In this document: piece after piece, positions 61,799 to 64,000 of the stretch | Position numbering within the stretch: the first letter of the stretch is position 1 | Layout: each line of letters begins with the position of its first letter | Source of the DNA: Casuarius casuarius | Taxonomy: Eukaryota; Chordata; Aves; Casuariiformes; Casuariidae | Assembly: GCA_003342895.1 (NCBI GenBank) | Contig: PTFA01000035.1 | Coordinates: 3,055,252-3,119,251 of the forward strand | Direction: 5' to 3' | DNA: 64,000 nucleotides | The notes under the pieces: generated by a model | What the model was told of the DNA's origin: nothing | The model's input: only the letters and a program-made list of their open reading frames with translations | The model's database searches: none | Translations under genes and position numbers: made by a program

Positions 61799-64000
61799 CT
61801 GAGCATCGAATGACTGTTAAGGGCTGCCCTATACCCCGTTGGAAGTGCTTTTCATGCATGCCCCATTACCACCCCAGTTTTCGAAAAGCAAAGGAAATCC
61901 TTTCATGAACTGAAAGGGATTCAAGGTTTGGTAATTTCTTGCCAGTTTGGCAATTTCACACTTCATAGTCTTGTAGCACGTGGAAGTTGGCAGCAGAAAC
62001 CAGATACAGCATAACTACAAAAGGTAAAGCTAAAGTAAATGCATAACAAAGGCTGTACTTTTTATGTCACATTCTCACCTGGCCTCAAATCAGCCCATGT
62101 GGAATTAGGAGCATTACTACAAGGGGCCTCCTACTGTCTCATCCTACAGCCCCTTCAAAGACTTCTCAAAATCCAACTTAATGCTATCAACTTGCCCACT
62201 ACTGCTAACAGAAGAGTGTTCAGCAAACTTAATGCTTGGATAGTTAGGAACCATCTTGCGATTGCATCTTAAATATTCATAGCTAGATAGCAACCAAGAG
62301 GCATTAGGAAAATAGTGGAACTTGATCATCCCTTAACAAAACCTACCACTGCCTATATGCGTCCGTAATTCACACGTGAGATTCCAAACCTGTATTCCTA
62401 CTTAAATGCCTGCGTTCACAGTGGTCTCTTGAGTACTAGTAGTGGGCTGGCAGGTATCATCTTGGACAATGATATTATATGAAATTTACACTCATATAAG
62501 CTTCCTAAGGGATTATTTAGAATGAGATTAGGAAGCTTTATACAGTTACAATTTCCTTAGTATTTCTTCATCCTCTCACCTCATCTCAAACAGGGAAGAA
62601 CATAGTGGCTTGCACCGGTGCGGTCATCGCAGTGGCTAGCATGATCGTTTTGAACTGCCTTCTTTGGGGGGAACTCCACAAGTATTTGCAAGTCTATTAC
62701 TCTGCAAGTATTAGGAGGAAATGCTGCAATGTATGGAAAACAGCCCTTATACTCCAACCAGTGGGAGGTATAGCTGCTGCTCTGCCTCCGAAGTGGGTTG
62801 AGCCAGGCTCTTACAAGGATGCTGACTCCTGAGGCAAGGCACATATTTGTGAGATTATATCTTCAAAAAGCAGAAATGCAGGTACTAGTTTGTTTTTAAT
62901 CATTCATCCTGCCCTCTGCTTCCTGTCTGCCATTCCAGCTCCTGGGAAATTAAACCTCCCAGCAGCTGCCTGCCCGATCCGATCAGTCTCCTGGTTCAGA
63001 AACCTGAGACTGTCCCAGGCCATCCACCCAACTGATGTACAGGCTTTAAATATCTCCTATACTTGGCAGGCATCTTTTTTTTTTTTTGAGTACCAGATAT
63101 TTGCATTCTCTGAAGACATTTACAGCTCTAATGGAAAAAGAATGAGTTGTGGACCTCAGATGAACTCTATGTTCCTCCCTTTGGGTGGGTATAGAATTGT
63201 AAGAATTTATACCAAGCAGAGATCTGCCCTTACTGACTTCCAAGGCATCTCAGCTCCTCTGAAACTCAGACTACGTGTGGACTGACCTAGGTATGTACGG
63301 TAGGAGACTCATAAAACACCACAAGCACTCAGAATCAAAATGGATTAACTGTGAAATTATACGTTCACTTCCAGTAAGCCTTTATTTCCTTATATAATCC
63401 TATCTACAATTCTTTCCGTCATGGCTTTCATTACCAGACATTAACATTGACCTCTTTTGCTCTTGATGCATTTGCCTGTAACTGGATGAATGCCAATTCT
63501 AGCAGACTTTTCATATTGCTTACCTCGTACACAAGACGCACACAAGCATAAAAACAGTACATGCTGACAGTAGATCAGCCTGCAGTGAACAGCACATAGG
63601 CAATTTAGCAGAATTTCACGCCGAGGAAGTTCTCACTTCACGGCACGTTCAGCGTATCCACACTTTGCCAGAGGTGTGATATGGCAAGGATACGTACATG
63701 CTTCCAGCTCAGGGTGCAAAAGGAGTGAAGGGTTACACACCCCACCTCGGTCTGTATCATGCTTTGGGGATATATACTTGGGCTGCTAGCACATCCTGAA
63801 GTATCTTACACTATTACAGCTCTCTACGCCAACCAAAAAAAGTACTAAAAAGGTATGCCTGCTTGCACTGCTGACACAGATACCAGCCAAAACCTAGATC
63901 TATCTGAAAATGAACTGCATCTCACCTAACTCAATTGTTTTGAAAGGATTTCTCTCCATACCACACTCGAGCAGGAGGAAGAGGACATAGGCAGGTACTT

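Larger units (their letters stand above)
55926..64000. other. Intergenic region right of TIGD4
   Basis: AT-rich DNA with no exon that I can support on either strand. In human the next gene in this direction is TMEM154, but none of its coding sequence was recognised. The region holds the MIR-like relic near 59918-60060, a minus-strand frame with a signal-peptide-like start (61601-61798) and GC-richer patches near 59100-59450 and 62600-63060 that resemble decayed repeats without an assignable family. Confidence 0.55.

Noticed and set aside
62605..62832. 75-codon plus-strand frame following an AG acceptor-like site at about 62594
   Set aside because: The candidate exon has no matching donor and no resemblance to TMEM154; an 87-codon frame on the other strand overlaps it, indicating chance.
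1..64000. CRISPR arrays, tRNA/rRNA genes, bacterial operons or proviral genes
   Set aside because: None seen: the only regular array is the 20-bp head-to-tail repeat without spacers, and no gag/pol/env-like or RNA-gene sequence was recognised.
55926..64000. TMEM154 exons expected by synteny
   Set aside because: I looked for its transmembrane and cytoplasmic segments on the plus strand and recognised none; the gene probably lies to the right of the window.

Overview
This is a vertebrate nuclear locus, not a prokaryotic one. The coding content is one split gene on the minus strand (ARFIP1, arfaptin-1) and one intronless gene on the plus strand (TIGD4, a domesticated Tigger/pogo transposase). 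They sit head to head across a CpG-rich promoter that contains a 523-base assembly gap (51469-51991). ARFIP1 next to TIGD4 is the gene order I know from human chromosome 4q31.3. Compact introns, very little recognisable transposon sequence, SINE relics resembling MIR/CORE-SINEs and a gap inside a GC-rich promoter suggest a sauropsid, most likely a bird. I did not find a CR1 3' end that would settle this.

Layout. 1-560: CpG-rich patch, possibly the promoter of the next gene to the left (FHDC1 by synteny; no FHDC1 coding sequence seen). 561-5840: intergenic, with an old tRNA-like repeat near 1.6 kb and several simple repeats. About 5840-41898: ARFIP1 3'UTR and eight coding exons on the minus strand. 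Every junction has GT/AG ends and a compatible phase, and the product is 372 aa, against 373 for human arfaptin-1. 46731-46810: a further upstream exon that opens with an ATG and splices in frame into the known start exon, predicting a 29-residue N-terminal extension. About 51.2-52.56 kb: bidirectional CpG island. 52563-54110: TIGD4, 515 aa. 54111 to about 55.7 kb: probable TIGD4 3'UTR. The rest, to 64000, is intergenic, with an 86-base pure T run and a second MIR-like relic.

The two genes share a promoter but no obvious biochemical pathway. Arfaptin-1 is a BAR-domain sensor of ARF/ARL1 GTPases and PI4P at the trans-Golgi. TIGD4 is a nuclear DNA-binding protein whose DDE catalytic triad has been lost. 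I found no novel multi-gene system. The points most worth a second look are the N-terminal exon of ARFIP1, the two lost catalytic residues of TIGD4, the perfect 20-bp tandem repeat at 43.45 kb, the T86 tract, and the ancient SINE relics.
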